A DNA stretch of 64,000 nucleotides from JANXSS01 sp043729515 (GCA_043729515.1 JAYTLK010000076.1:18157-82156); one strand, 5' to 3'. Counted from the stretch's first letter, positions 8,408 to 18,064 are shown. Numbers and translations: made by a program. The notes: a model not told the origin generated them from the letters alone.

Positions 8408-8902
8408 TCAGCGTGGCCGGCGCTCGATGGCGCGGCTGGCATGGTTGAGCGGCGATGGCGCACGGGCACGATCGAGCGCTGCTTCGGTCAGGGCAATCGC
8501 ATTGTCTTGCACCGCCAGGCGATGCCGGTCGACTGCCTCGACCACGTTGGCAATCTGCAGATCGGTGCGGCGCCCGAGCGCGTCACGGCCACTGGCGAAG
8601 CTTTCTTGCATCATGGCAGCCAGACGTGCCAGGTGCCGGCTGCTGGCCAGGAGGTTTTCGAGTTCGTTGCGCTGGGCAACACCGGAGGACGACGCCAGTT
8701 CAGCCGGCGACTGGGCGTCGAGCAGCATGCGGATCGCCTGGGCCGAGTGGTCGAGCGAATCGAGCGCAGCTTGCAGCTTCTGGGAAATCAGCTGTTCGGC
8801 GAGGCCGAATTCCTCACGCGTCAATGCATTGAGGGCGCCGAGTTGACGTTCGAGATGCCATGCCGTGTTATCGGCATCGTCCGGCAGGTGGGTCAGGCTC
8901 AT
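8408..8902 (-). CDS. Phasin-like helical protein
   Basis: A 164-residue, almost entirely alpha-helical, Ala/Leu/Glu-rich protein without Cys or membrane segments. Length and heptad-like composition resemble the Burkholderiales phasin family that coats PHB granules, and the 3HB-oligomer hydrolase is close by, but the match is weak and a generic coiled-coil protein is an alternative. It precedes the PilZ gene on the same strand. A TAGGAAAAAC ribosome-binding-site-like stretch precedes the ATG. Confidence 0.5.
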   Translation of the reverse strand: MSLTHLPDDADNTAWHLERQLGALNALTREEFGLAEQLISQKLQAALDSLDHSAQAIRMLLDAQSPAELASSSGVAQRNELENLLASSRHLARLAAMMQESFASGRDALGRRTDLQIANVVEAVDRHRLAVQDNAIALTEAALDRARAPSPLNHASRAIERRPR

Positions 8903-9019
8903 GTTGTTTTTCCTAGGTCAGCAATGCCCGGATGGGGCACCATGCCAAGTTAAGGAAACAGTTACTGTACGTCAACTACCTATTAATACTATTAGTTACT
9001 TTTAAGAATTGGGTGTCGC

Positions 9020-9433
9020 ATGAGCAGCCATGTTTTCACGTACGGATCCTTGATGTTTGCGCCGGTCTGGCAGCGAGTCGTCATCGGCACGTATCGCAGC
9101 CGGCCGGCATGCCTGGATGGCTATCACCGCCATGCGCTGGCCGACGACACCTACCCTGGAATGGTGGCGCACGCTGGCAGTCGGGTCGAGGGACTGGTCT
9201 ATCTGGATGTATCTGACGAGGATGTCGCCCGGTTGGATGCCTTCGAAGGGGATGAGTACGTGCGGCGGGGGGTCAGTCTGTCGCTGATTGGCGACAGGAG
9301 CGCGGCGGCGTTGGCGGCCGACACGTATGTCTTCACCGCGGTGCAGCGCCTGTCTGCGGCTGACTGGGACCCGGCAGCCTTTGCCCTCGACGATTTTCTG
9401 GTGTCGTATTGTCGCGACAAGACTGGCGGCTGA
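9020..9433 (+). CDS. Gamma-glutamylcyclotransferase-fold (AIG2/GGCT-like) protein
   Basis: A 137-residue protein starting FTYGSLM, the substrate-loop motif (YGSL) of the GGCT/AIG2 superfamily, followed by the conserved RLDAFEGDEYVR segment with the acidic residue that corresponds to the catalytic Glu. Enzymes of this fold release 5-oxoproline from gamma-glutamyl amines or peptides; the substrate here is unknown. It is divergent from the phasin-like gene across a 117-bp AT-rich gap. Confidence 0.85.
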   Translation: MSSHVFTYGSLMFAPVWQRVVIGTYRSRPACLDGYHRHALADDTYPGMVAHAGSRVEGLVYLDVSDEDVARLDAFEGDEYVRRGVSLSLIGDRSAAALAADTYVFTAVQRLSAADWDPAAFALDDFLVSYCRDKTGG

Positions 9434-9628
9434 CCGGCATCGACCCTGCCGGGCATGCCAGTATAATTCCGACAGGCCATGATCCGGGTGTGCCTCGCAT
9501 CCGCTTCGGGGTTGCCTTGGATTTGCTTCGGATTTGCCTCGACTCTGCATCAAGCCCGGCCCGCCTCCGGTTGCTTGCCGCCAAACCGCCCATTGTTTCC
9601 GATCCCGCTTTTTCCCAGCCGCCGACCC

Positions 9629-11440
9629 ATGCTCCTCTCCCAAAAAAACCACATCGCCGGTCTCTTCGACGCCGCGCTGCAGCCGCATCTGGCCGGCACC
9701 GACCTGTCGGCTGCGGTCGTGCTGGAGCGCCCGCGCGACCCGTCCCACGGTGACATCGCCTGCAACATCGCCATGCAGCTGGCGAGGCGGTTGAAGAAGA
9801 ATCCGCGCGAACTGGCCCAGGCGCTGGTCGATGCGGTGCTGGCCGATCCGGCCCGGGGCGACCTGATCGATGCGATCGAGATCGCCGGGCCGGGTTTCAT
9901 CAACCTGCGCCTGTCGGCCGCAGCACGCCAGGCAGTGGTGCGCAGCGTGCTTGTGGAAGGCGCTGCCTTTGGCCGCAGCGAGGCCGGCGCCGGACACCGG
10001 GTGATGGTCGAGTTCGTGTCGGCCAATCCGACCGGGCCGCTGCATGTGGGTCATGGCCGCCAGGGCGCGCTCGGTGACGCCATGGCAGCCTTGTTCCAAG
10101 TACAGGGCTATGACGTTTCACGTGAATATTATTACAACGACGCCGGGGTGCAGATCGCCACGCTGGCGCAATCGGTGCAGGCGCGGGCCCGTGGCTTCAA
10201 GCCGGGCGACGCCGAGTGGCCGGCCTCGGCCTACAACGGCGACTACATCGCCGACATCGCCGTCGATTTCCTGGCCGGTGCGACGGCTGCCGCCAGCGAT
10301 GGCGCACCGGTGACGGCCAGCGGCAATGTCGAGGACATCGACTCGCTGCGCACCTTTGCCGTCGCCTACCTGCGCCATGAGCAGGACATGGACCTGCAGG
10401 CCTTCGGCGTGCGCTTCGATCATTATTATCTCGAATCCTCGCTCTATCGGGATGGCCGGGTGGCGGCAACCGTCGCCGCCCTGGTCGCCTCCGGCAAGAC
10501 CTACGAGCAGGATGGCGCGCTCTGGCTGCGCAGCACCGACTACGGCGACGACAAGGACCGCGTCATGCGCAAGTCCGACGGCACCTTCACCTATTTCCTG
10601 CCGGACGTGGCCTATCACATCAGCAAGTGGGAACGTGGCTTCGGCAAGGTCATCAATGTCCAGGGCAGCGATCATCACGGCACCATCGCCCGCGTGCGCG
10701 CCGGCCTGCAGGCGGTCGATCTGGGCATACCGCAGGGGTATCCGGACTACGTGCTGCACAAGATGGTCACCGTCATGAAGAATGGCGAAGAGGTCAAGAT
10801 CTCCAAGCGGGCCGGGTCGTATGTCACCTTGCGCGACCTGATCGAATGGTCGAGCGAACCGGTGGGTGGCGCAGGCGAGACAGGCGACGCAGGGGAGGCC
10901 AGCAAAGCAAACGAAGCAAACGAAGCGAACGAAGGGAGCAAAGCGCGCAACCCCGCCGCTCCGGATCTCACGCGCGGACGCGACGCGGTGCGCTTCTTCC
11001 TCATCTCGCGCAAGGCCGACACCGAATTCACGTTCGACGTCGACCTGGCGCAGGCGCAGTCGGACGAAAATCCGGTGTATTACGTGCAATATGCGCATGC
11101 ACGGATCTGCTCGGTGCTGGCGCAGTGGGGCGGCGACGTGGCCGGGTTGCACGGCGTCGACCTGTCGCCGCTGACGGCGCCGCGCGAAACGGCACTGCTG
11201 GCGCGACTGGCCGCGTATCCGGAAGCGCTGGCGCATGCGCTGGAAGAGCTTGGTCCTCACCAGGTTGCCTTCTACCTACGTGATCTGGCAGGCGAACTGC
11301 ATAGCTACTACAATGCAGAGCGGGTTTTGGTGGACGACTTGTCTACCAGAATGGCGCGGCTCGCGTTGATGGTTGCAACCCGTCAGGTATTGCGCAACGG
11401 CCTGGCGCTGTTGGGCGTGTCGGCACCGGCAAGGATGTAA
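9629..11440 (+). CDS. argS: Arginyl-tRNA synthetase with a low-complexity insert
   Basis: A 603-residue class I aminoacyl-tRNA synthetase. The HIGH-type motif is HVGH in NPTGPLHVGHGR (about residues 136-147) and the KMSKS-like motif is KISKR. The N-terminal Add-1 domain and C-terminal anticodon-binding domain are intact. Odd feature: about 37 residues (from residue 410, DNA 10856-10967) rich in Gly, Ala, Glu, Asn and Lys with KANEANEANE-type repeats separate the KMSKS loop from the conserved TRGRDAVRFF segment. ATG at 9629 begins the conserved N-terminus. It is followed after 10 bp by a SPOR-domain gene, probably cotranscribed. Confidence 0.95.
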   Translation: MLLSQKNHIAGLFDAALQPHLAGTDLSAAVVLERPRDPSHGDIACNIAMQLARRLKKNPRELAQALVDAVLADPARGDLIDAIEIAGPGFINLRLSAAARQAVVRSVLVEGAAFGRSEAGAGHRVMVEFVSANPTGPLHVGHGRQGALGDAMAALFQVQGYDVSREYYYNDAGVQIATLAQSVQARARGFKPGDAEWPASAYNGDYIADIAVDFLAGATAAASDGAPVTASGNVEDIDSLRTFAVAYLRHEQDMDLQAFGVRFDHYYLESSLYRDGRVAATVAALVASGKTYEQDGALWLRSTDYGDDKDRVMRKSDGTFTYFLPDVAYHISKWERGFGKVINVQGSDHHGTIARVRAGLQAVDLGIPQGYPDYVLHKMVTVMKNGEEVKISKRAGSYVTLRDLIEWSSEPVGGAGETGDAGEASKANEANEANEGSKARNPAAPDLTRGRDAVRFFLISRKADTEFTFDVDLAQAQSDENPVYYVQYAHARICSVLAQWGGDVAGLHGVDLSPLTAPRETALLARLAAYPEALAHALEELGPHQVAFYLRDLAGELHSYYNAERVLVDDLSTRMARLALMVATRQVLRNGLALLGVSAPARM

Positions 11441-11450
11441 CGGAAAAAGC

Positions 11451-12263
11451 ATGGTTAATTCGATCAAACAAGTGCGTCCACTCCGCCAGGCCGGCGGCAC
11501 GGTCCTGGGCATCATCATCGGGCTGATCGTCGGCCTCGGCATCGCCGTGGTGGTGGCCGTCATGATTACCAAGACCACGCTGCCCTTCACCAACAAGCAA
11601 GCTCAGCCGGAACGCCAGGCCGGTGTCGCCGGTAGTGGCCAGATCGTCGATCCGAACAAGCCGCTGTATGGCAACAAGGAACCGGCGCGCGAAGCAGCGA
11701 AGAATTTCCGCAGCGCCGTGCCGGAAAACGCCGTCGTCGCGGATGCCAGGCCGCCGGGCGCGGAGCAGTCGGCCGCAGAGAAGGCGGCGGAAAAAGCAGC
11801 TGAAAAAGCGGCGGAGAAGGCCGATAAAGCTGGCGCCAGATCGGGCGACAAGATCGGTGACAAGATCGCCGAAAAGACCGCTGACAAGAATGCTGACAAG
11901 AATGCTGACAAGCCAAGCGCGGTCGACAAGGCGCTGGCCGACGCCCGCGTGGCCGAGAAAGCGGCCGCTCGTGCCGACAAGGCCGGCGACAAGGTGGCGA
12001 TGGTCAAGCCGGATACGGCTGATGAGAAATGGATTTATTACCTGCAGGCCGGCGCTTTCCGTGAATCAGGCGATGCCGAAAGCGCCAAGGCAAAGCTGGC
12101 GCTGATGGGCTTTGAAGCCAACATCAGCGAACGGCCTTCCGACAGCGGCCCGCTGTACCGGGTGCGGATTGGTCCGTTCAACCAACTCGAAATCATGACC
12201 CGGGCCCGCAGCAAGCTCTCCGACAACGGCGTCGATGTCGCCGTGGTCCGTTCCGCCCGTTGA
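11451..12263 (+). CDS. SPOR-domain inner-membrane protein (FtsN-like)
   Basis: A 270-residue protein: short basic cytoplasmic N-terminus, one membrane segment (about residues 16-42), a long Ala/Lys/Glu/Asp-rich periplasmic linker with AEKAAEKAAEKA and DKNADKNADK repeats, and a C-terminal SPOR domain (about residues 195-268: YYLQAGAFRE ... YRVRIGPF). SPOR domains bind denuded septal peptidoglycan, so a role at the division site is likely. The argS-SPOR-dsbA order is common in Betaproteobacteria. Start at 11451, 10 bp after argS. Confidence 0.88.
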   Translation: MVNSIKQVRPLRQAGGTVLGIIIGLIVGLGIAVVVAVMITKTTLPFTNKQAQPERQAGVAGSGQIVDPNKPLYGNKEPAREAAKNFRSAVPENAVVADARPPGAEQSAAEKAAEKAAEKAAEKADKAGARSGDKIGDKIAEKTADKNADKNADKPSAVDKALADARVAEKAAARADKAGDKVAMVKPDTADEKWIYYLQAGAFRESGDAESAKAKLALMGFEANISERPSDSGPLYRVRIGPFNQLEIMTRARSKLSDNGVDVAVVRSAR

Positions 12264-12278
12264 AGCGAAAGGAAACGT

Positions 12279-13145
12279 ATGTCAGTCCAGCACCTGCATT
12301 ATCCGCAGCAAGACAGCCGCCCGGCCCCGCGCCGCTTTTTTCTGCAACGCCTGCTGGCCGGCGTGGGCATGACGATTGGCCTGAGTTTCAGCCTGGGCCT
12401 GGGCCTGACTGCCGGTGCCGCGCATGCCACGCCGGCGGCGCCCGTCAACGGCGCCGAATACCGCACCCTCGACAAGGTGCAAGCAACCGAGGCCGGCAAG
12501 AAGATCGAGGTCACCGAATTCTTCTGGTACTCCTGCCCGCACTGCAATGCCTTCGAGCCGTCGCTGGAGGAATGGGTCAAGAAGCAGGGCGACAACATCA
12601 TCTTCCGTCGGGTGCCGGTTGCTTTTCGGGATAATTTTCAGCCGCAGCAGCGCCTGTATTACGCGCTTGAAGCGCTGGGCAAAGTCGACGAGATGCAGTT
12701 GAAGGTTTTCAAGGCGATTCATGTGGACCGCAAGACACTCGACAGCGAGGCCCAGATTGCCGATTTTGTGGCCGCCAACGGCGTCGACCGCAAGAAATTC
12801 CTGGATGTGTACAACTCTTTCGGCGTGCAGACCAAACTGCGCCGCGCGGCGCAGTTGCAGGAAGCCTATCGCATCGATGGCGTGCCGCTGGTGGCGATCG
12901 ACGGCCGCTTTATGACCTCGCCGTCGATCGTCGGCACTACATTGGGCAGCCAGCCGGAGCCGGTCTTGCAGAGCGCAACGTTGCAGGTAATGGACTGGCT
13001 GTTGAACAAGGCATCGAAGGAACGCAAGGCAGCAGCGGTGACGCCGGCAGCCGGGAGCACGGCAGTGACGGCGTCCGGCACGCATCCGGCCGCACATGCG
13101 ACGGCCAGGCCGGCAGGCAATGTGGCGGTCCTGGTGCGCAAGTAA
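12279..13145 (+). CDS. dsbA: Periplasmic thiol:disulfide interchange protein DsbA
   Basis: A 288-residue thioredoxin-fold oxidase that introduces disulfides into exported proteins. A Tat/Sec-like signal (RRFFLQRL then a hydrophobic stretch to about residue 50) precedes the domain; the active site is C86-P-H-C89 and the cis-Pro motif GVPLVAIDG is present. A ~50-residue Ala/Thr-rich tail follows the domain, longer than in most DsbA. It sits 15 bp after the SPOR gene and ends before a terminator. Confidence 0.92.
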   Translation: MSVQHLHYPQQDSRPAPRRFFLQRLLAGVGMTIGLSFSLGLGLTAGAAHATPAAPVNGAEYRTLDKVQATEAGKKIEVTEFFWYSCPHCNAFEPSLEEWVKKQGDNIIFRRVPVAFRDNFQPQQRLYYALEALGKVDEMQLKVFKAIHVDRKTLDSEAQIADFVAANGVDRKKFLDVYNSFGVQTKLRRAAQLQEAYRIDGVPLVAIDGRFMTSPSIVGTTLGSQPEPVLQSATLQVMDWLLNKASKERKAAAVTPAAGSTAVTASGTHPAAHATARPAGNVAVLVRK

Positions 13146-13191
13146 TCAGGCCGGCGCGCTGGCCCCCGGGCCGCGCACGGCGCATTCCATG

Positions 13192-13221
13192 GCCCGCCTG
13201 GCGACAGTGCGGGCTTTTTTT
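13192..13221 (+). terminator. Terminator after argS-SPOR-dsbA
   Basis: GCCCGC / GCGGGC stem with an 11-nt loop and a run of seven T (13215-13221). It ends 15 bp before the SDR start codon. Confidence 0.8.
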
Positions 13222-13236
13222 CATCGGGAGATCCGC

Positions 13237-14031
13237 ATGCAACGTGTATTCATCACCGGCGCCTCAAGCGGCCTGGGAGAAGCATTGGCCCGGCAATATG
13301 CGCGCGATGGCGCGCTGCTGGCGTTGGTCGGCCGGCGTCAGGCCCAGCTCGAACTCCTGCGCGCCTCGCTGCCCAATCCGGCCCAGCACCGGGTCTATGC
13401 GCTGGACGTAAACGATCATGCGGCGCTGGCCGCGGCCGCCGCCGATTTCATGAAGGCCTACGATGGCATCGACGTCGTCATTGCCAACGCCGGCATCTCG
13501 CAAGGCACGCTGACCGAGCTGGCCGAAGACCTGCCGGTGTTCGCTCAGATCGTCGCCACCAACCTGACTGCCACGGTAGCCACCTTCGCCCCGTTCATCA
13601 CTGCGATGAAGGCGCAACAGAACGCGCGGCGGCCGGCTTTCCCGCCACGGCTGGTGGCGATCGCCAGCGTGGCCGGCATTCGCGGCTTGCCGGGTGCGGC
13701 GGCCTACAGCGCATCAAAAGCCGCCGTCATCAGTTACTGTGAATCGCTGCGCGTGGAACTGCGTGGCAGCGGGATCCGGGTCGTGACGCTGGTGCCGGGC
13801 TATATCGACACGCCGATGACGCAGGCGAATGCCTATCCGATGCCGTTTCTGATGCCGGCGGAAAAATTCGCCGCACAGGCCGTGCGCGTCATCGACGCCG
13901 GCCGCAGCTACTGGGTCATTCCGTGGCAGATGGGCCTGGTCGCCAAACTCTTGCGTTGCCTGCCGAATATGCTCTACGACCGCGTCTTCGCGCGGGCGCC
14001 GCACAAGGCCCGCGCCCAGCATGTCACCTGA
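13237..14031 (+). CDS. SDR-family oxidoreductase
   Basis: A 264-residue short-chain dehydrogenase/reductase. The NAD(P)-binding TGASSGLGEALA is at residues 7-18, NAG at about 89, the catalytic Ser in the ASVAG stretch and YSASK (catalytic Tyr and Lys) near residue 164. The substrate cannot be read from the sequence. ATG at 13237 follows GGGAG directly after the terminator. It overlaps the next gene by 11 bp, so the two are probably cotranscribed. Confidence 0.88.
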   Translation: MQRVFITGASSGLGEALARQYARDGALLALVGRRQAQLELLRASLPNPAQHRVYALDVNDHAALAAAAADFMKAYDGIDVVIANAGISQGTLTELAEDLPVFAQIVATNLTATVATFAPFITAMKAQQNARRPAFPPRLVAIASVAGIRGLPGAAAYSASKAAVISYCESLRVELRGSGIRVVTLVPGYIDTPMTQANAYPMPFLMPAEKFAAQAVRVIDAGRSYWVIPWQMGLVAKLLRCLPNMLYDRVFARAPHKARAQHVT

Positions 14032-14845
14032 TGCGCTTGGCACCGTGCATCCGCCGGTGGCAGCAGGGGCGCCGCTGCGCATCGTCAGCCTGGTGCCGTC
14101 GCTGACCGAACTGCTGTGCGAGCTCGGCCTGCAGCCGTATCTGGTGGGCCGCACCGGCTTTTGCATTCATCCGCGCGCGCAGGTGCAGTCGATCGAGAAA
14201 GTGGGCGGCACCAAGGATGTGCGCAGCGACCGCATCCGAGCGCTGGCGCCGACGCACCTGATCGTCAACATCGACGAAAACGAGAAGCCCACCATCGATG
14301 CCCTGGCATCCGCGATTCCGCACGTGATCGTCACGCATCCCCAGACACCGCACGACAATCTCGCCCTGTATCGCCTGTTCGGCGCCTTGTTCGCGGCAGT
14401 GCCGGGCGTGAATGCGCGGGCCGACGCCTTGTGCGATCGCTTCACGGCGGCAATGGCAGCATTGACGGCGCGACCTGCATTGCCGCAGCGTCGGGTGCTG
14501 TATTGCATCTGGCAGGATCCGTGGATGACGGTCGGGCGCCAGACTTACATCGGCCAGATGCTGGCGCTGATCGGCTGGCGACAGTGGGAAGAAGCTGCGC
14601 AGATGGCAGGGACACCGGCGCGCTACCCGGTCTTTTCCTGGTCATCAGCGTTGGCAGAGCAGCTCGACCTGATTCTGCTGTCGACCGAGCCCTATTCTTT
14701 CGGAGAAAAACACGCAGACCAGCTCGAACGGCAGACCGGCAAGCCGGTGCTGCTGATCGATGGCGAGATGCTGTCGTGGTATGGCAGCCGCGCCATCGCC
14801 GGACTCGATTATCTCGGCCGCCTGCGGGCTATTTCTGGCGATTGA
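14021..14845 (+). CDS. Helical-backbone metal/cobalamin-binding protein (BtuF-like)
   Basis: A 274-residue protein of the class III periplasmic-binding fold: the N-terminal RIVSLVPSLTELL and the EKVGGTKDV segments are typical of BtuF/FhuD-like proteins, and the long middle helix plus C-terminal lobe are intact. There is no clear signal peptide, which is usual for the stand-alone 'cobalamin-binding protein' subgroup. Ligand uncertain (cobalamin or another chelate). It overlaps the SDR gene by 11 bp and converges with the HTH gene, overlapping its end by 17 bp. Confidence 0.8.
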   Translation: MSPDALGTVHPPVAAGAPLRIVSLVPSLTELLCELGLQPYLVGRTGFCIHPRAQVQSIEKVGGTKDVRSDRIRALAPTHLIVNIDENEKPTIDALASAIPHVIVTHPQTPHDNLALYRLFGALFAAVPGVNARADALCDRFTAAMAALTARPALPQRRVLYCIWQDPWMTVGRQTYIGQMLALIGWRQWEEAAQMAGTPARYPVFSWSSALAEQLDLILLSTEPYSFGEKHADQLERQTGKPVLLIDGEMLSWYGSRAIAGLDYLGRLRAISGD

Positions 14846-15251
14846 TCCGTACCAGCATGCGGATGATTTCGCGTGCGATGACGCGGTAGTGTTCATCCAG
14901 CCGCTGCAGATCCGTGATCAGCTTGACGTCGTCGGATTCGAAGCGTGACGATGCTTCGCCTTCTCCCGCTGCGCCGTTGCCAACGTCGCCGCCGAAGCGC
15001 AGCCACTCCGCCGGTACGCCCAGCCAATGCGCCAGCGTGCGCAATTTTTCCTGGGTGGGAATGGCTTCGCCGACGATCCATTTTCTGGCGGCATGCACCG
15101 TGATCGGACGGCCGGCAAAACGCACATTGAATTCACGCGCAAGCTGGGTAGGACTGTCGGGGGAGTAATCTGCCTTGCGCAAGGCGTGCTGCAGGCGACC
15201 ACTGAAATCTTCTCGTTCGACCGATGCTTTCATTATCACAAACTGTTCCAT
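14829..15251 (-). CDS. HTH transcriptional regulator (XRE/CI-type)
   Basis: A 140-residue protein whose first ~75 residues form a lambda-repressor-like helix-turn-helix (LAREFNVRFAG ... ARKWIVGEAIPTQEKLRTLAHWLGV, with sequence recognition around ITVHAARKW). The C-terminal half is a charged helix ending in basic residues. Targets unknown. An alternative start is the Met at 15233. It overlaps the BtuF-like gene tail to tail by 17 bp. Confidence 0.7.
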   Translation of the reverse strand: MEQFVIMKASVEREDFSGRLQHALRKADYSPDSPTQLAREFNVRFAGRPITVHAARKWIVGEAIPTQEKLRTLAHWLGVPAEWLRFGGDVGNGAAGEGEASSRFESDDVKLITDLQRLDEHYRVIAREIIRMLVRINRQK

Positions 15252-15399
15252 GACGCTGCTTGACCGTCAGTCTCTGGATTCCAGACACTTCTTGTGCATG
15301 CTGCGTCGTCTTGCACGCGCATGCCTGATGCCGACATTCTGTTAGGCGGGGCAGGTAAGTAAAAGTTCGCGCCGATGCGAGGTGTACGCGCCGATTGCT

Positions 15400-16476
15400 T
15401 CAGGCAACGCAAGCGATCCGGGTGAACCGCAAGACGCCGTCGGCGTCGCTGCGGCGCACGAGTCGGCCGTCGAACCAGAGCAAGTGCAGATGCGCCAGTG
15501 CTTCACCGAGGGCGAAGGTGAGCTGATGCGCATCGAGTTCCCGGCGAAACATGATCGGTACGATGGTGGCCGCGCTTTGCGGCGTGGCGCAGGCCTCCAG
15601 TACTTCGGCCAGGCGCTCGGCATGGTGCGCGTTCAACTGTGCGATCCGGGTATGCAGACCGCGAAACGGCTTGCCATGTGATGGCAGCACCAGCATGTCG
15701 GCTGCCAGATCATTGAACTTCGCCAGCGAGTCGAGGTAGGCCTGCACCGGGTTGGCTTCCGGCTCGACTGCAAAAACCGATACGTTGGTGGAAATGCGAG
15801 GCAGGACCATGTCGCCGGCGATCATCAGATTGGCATCCTCGCAGACCAATGCCGCATGCTCGGGCGAATGGCCGAAGCCGGTCACCACGCGCCAGCGACG
15901 GGCACCGACCTGCACCTGTTGCCGGTCCTGCAGGCGCACGTAGGATTCCGGTACCGATGGCACCAGGGTCGGGTAATAGCTGCGCCGCTCGCCAAGCTGG
16001 CGCAGCAGTGCCGGATCGGTGGCGCCATGTCGCTGGAAATGCGGCAGGATCGCGGTGCCGTCGACACCCGGCAGGGCAGCGGCCATCATTCGCGCAAAGC
16101 CGTATTCCCCGGTCGTCATCCAGAGCGGCGCGTGCCAGCGCTCGCACAGCCAGCCTGACAAGCCCACATGATCCGGATGGCAATGCGTGCACAGTACCCG
16201 CAGCACCGGCAGGCCCCACAGATGCTGCGCAAAGATCTTCTCCCATGCCGCGCGGGTGGCAGTGTCGGCGATGCCGCAATCGACGATGGTCCATCCGGCG
16301 CGTGGGCCGTCGGCTGTTTCCTGGCTGTCTGCCAGGAGCCAGAGGTTGATGTGGTTCAGGGCGAATGGCAGTCCCATGCGCAGCCAGAACACGCCGGGTG
16401 CGACTTCATGCACGGCGCCGGTGTCGGGGACGAGATCGCCCAGCGGATAATCGAGTTGGGCTTCCAGCGAATTCAC
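15400..16476 (-). CDS. MBL-fold metallo-hydrolase
   Basis: A 358-residue metallo-beta-lactamase-fold hydrolase. The metal-binding signature THCHPDHVG is near residue 97, with further ligands in GHSPEH, AGDMVLPR and LPSHGKPF, and a C-terminal helical/winged extension. Related to glyoxalase II/LACTB2-like hydrolases acting on thioesters or similar; substrate unknown. It is divergent from the isovaleryl-CoA dehydrogenase gene, which hints at, but does not show, a link to acyl-CoA metabolism. Confidence 0.85.
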   Translation of the reverse strand: MNSLEAQLDYPLGDLVPDTGAVHEVAPGVFWLRMGLPFALNHINLWLLADSQETADGPRAGWTIVDCGIADTATRAAWEKIFAQHLWGLPVLRVLCTHCHPDHVGLSGWLCERWHAPLWMTTGEYGFARMMAAALPGVDGTAILPHFQRHGATDPALLRQLGERRSYYPTLVPSVPESYVRLQDRQQVQVGARRWRVVTGFGHSPEHAALVCEDANLMIAGDMVLPRISTNVSVFAVEPEANPVQAYLDSLAKFNDLAADMLVLPSHGKPFRGLHTRIAQLNAHHAERLAEVLEACATPQSAATIVPIMFRRELDAHQLTFALGEALAHLHLLWFDGRLVRRSDADGVLRFTRIACVA

Positions 16477-16759
16477 GGTCTGCTCCTGATGGTGACGGCC
16501 GATCGCCGATTGCGCGTTCGATATTCGCGTGATGCCGGCCGCGCCGGCGGCTCACGCGCAGCCGGCTGGCGTTGGCCAGGCGCATGGATTATAAACCTGC
16601 GGTGTTCCCTTCATTGGCGTGGTCACGCTGTCTGATGACCCGGCGTGATTACCAACACACCCCCCATTCGCAATGCCGATGCGCTGGTGCGGCGGTACTT
16701 CGCGCTATCATCCTGCCAACCGGAATTCCACCGACCATTGCACCAAGACGGAGAACACC

Positions 16760-17944
16760 ATGCGCGATTTACCCGGACTGCGTTTCGATCATGGCGAAGA
16801 CATCGCCGCGCTGCGCGACAGCATCGCCCAGTTCGCCCAGGCCGAGATCGCGCCGCGCGCTGCCGAGATCGACCGCAGCGACCAGTTTCCGATGGATCTG
16901 TGGAAAAAAATGGGCGCGCTCGGCGTGCTCGGCATCACCGTCGGCGAAGAATACGGTGGCGCTGCCATGGGTTACCTGGCCCACATCGTCGCCATGGAAG
17001 AAATCTCGCGCGCATCGGCTTCGGTCGGCTTGTCGTACGGCGCCCATTCCAACCTGTGCGTGAACCAGATCCGGCGCAATGGCAGCGACGCGCAGAAGGC
17101 GCGGTATCTGCCCGGGCTGGTGTCGGGCGAGCTGATCGGCGCGCTTGCCATGTCGGAGCCGAATGCCGGCTCGGACGTGGTCAGCATGAAGCTGAAAGCC
17201 ACGCGCAAGGGCGACCGATGGGTGCTCAACGGCACCAAGATGTGGATCACCAACGGCCCGGATGCCGACGTGCTGGTGGTGTATGCAAAAACTGACCTGG
17301 AAGCCGGCGCGCGCGGCATGACCGCATTTCTGGTTGAAAAAACTGCACCGGGGTTTTCGGTGGCGCAAAAGCTCGACAAGCTCGGCATGCGTGGCTCGCA
17401 TACCGGCGAACTGGTCTTTCGGGATTGCGAGATTCCGGTCGAGAACGTGCTGGGCGGAGAGGGACGCGGCGTGAACGTGTTGATGTCCGGCCTGGATTAC
17501 GAACGGGCGGTTCTTTCCGGCGGACCGCTGGGCATCATGCAGGCCTGCATGGATGTGGTGGTTCCCTATGTGCATGAGAGGAAGCAGTTCGGCCAGCCGA
17601 TCGGCGAATTCCAGCTCATGCAGGGCAAGCTGGCCGACATGTATTCGACCATGATGGCCTGCAAGGCCTATGTCTATGCGGTCGGCCAGGCCTGCGACCG
17701 CGCCACCACGCCGGAAGCGGTGCGCGCCCTGCGCAAGGATGCCGCCGGCGCGATCCTGTATTCGGCCGAGAAGGCCACCTGGATGGCGGGCGAGACAATC
17801 CAGGCCCTGGGCGGTAACGGCTACATCAACGACTATCCGGCCGGGCGACTCTGGCGCGATGCGAAGCTGTATGAAATCGGCGCGGGAACGAGCGAGATCC
17901 GGCGCATGTTGATCGGGCGCGAACTGTTTGCCGAAACCCGCTAG
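16760..17944 (+). CDS. liuA: Isovaleryl-CoA dehydrogenase
   Basis: A 394-residue FAD-dependent acyl-CoA dehydrogenase oxidising isovaleryl-CoA to 3-methylcrotonyl-CoA in leucine breakdown. Family signatures: ALAMSEPNAGSDV (FAD/substrate loop), GLDYERAVLS with the Glu at the position used as catalytic base in isovaleryl-CoA dehydrogenases, and QALGGNGYINDYPAGRLWRDAKLYEIGAGTSE-type C-terminus. Length (~390) and context, with both methylcrotonyl-CoA carboxylase genes downstream, support the assignment. GGAG precedes ATG 16760. The MerR-type liuR often found beside liuA is absent here. Confidence 0.92.
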   Translation: MRDLPGLRFDHGEDIAALRDSIAQFAQAEIAPRAAEIDRSDQFPMDLWKKMGALGVLGITVGEEYGGAAMGYLAHIVAMEEISRASASVGLSYGAHSNLCVNQIRRNGSDAQKARYLPGLVSGELIGALAMSEPNAGSDVVSMKLKATRKGDRWVLNGTKMWITNGPDADVLVVYAKTDLEAGARGMTAFLVEKTAPGFSVAQKLDKLGMRGSHTGELVFRDCEIPVENVLGGEGRGVNVLMSGLDYERAVLSGGPLGIMQACMDVVVPYVHERKQFGQPIGEFQLMQGKLADMYSTMMACKAYVYAVGQACDRATTPEAVRALRKDAAGAILYSAEKATWMAGETIQALGGNGYINDYPAGRLWRDAKLYEIGAGTSEIRRMLIGRELFAETR

Positions 17945-18064
17945 GCAGGCTTTGTCGAGCCACACGATCTGCATGCCCTGCGCCGCTCGCCTGCCTCTGT
18001 CGCAGGAACCAGGGCATGTGCGGCGTCCGGGGGTCTCTTTCATGCCCGTTTTGCCTGACATGGC

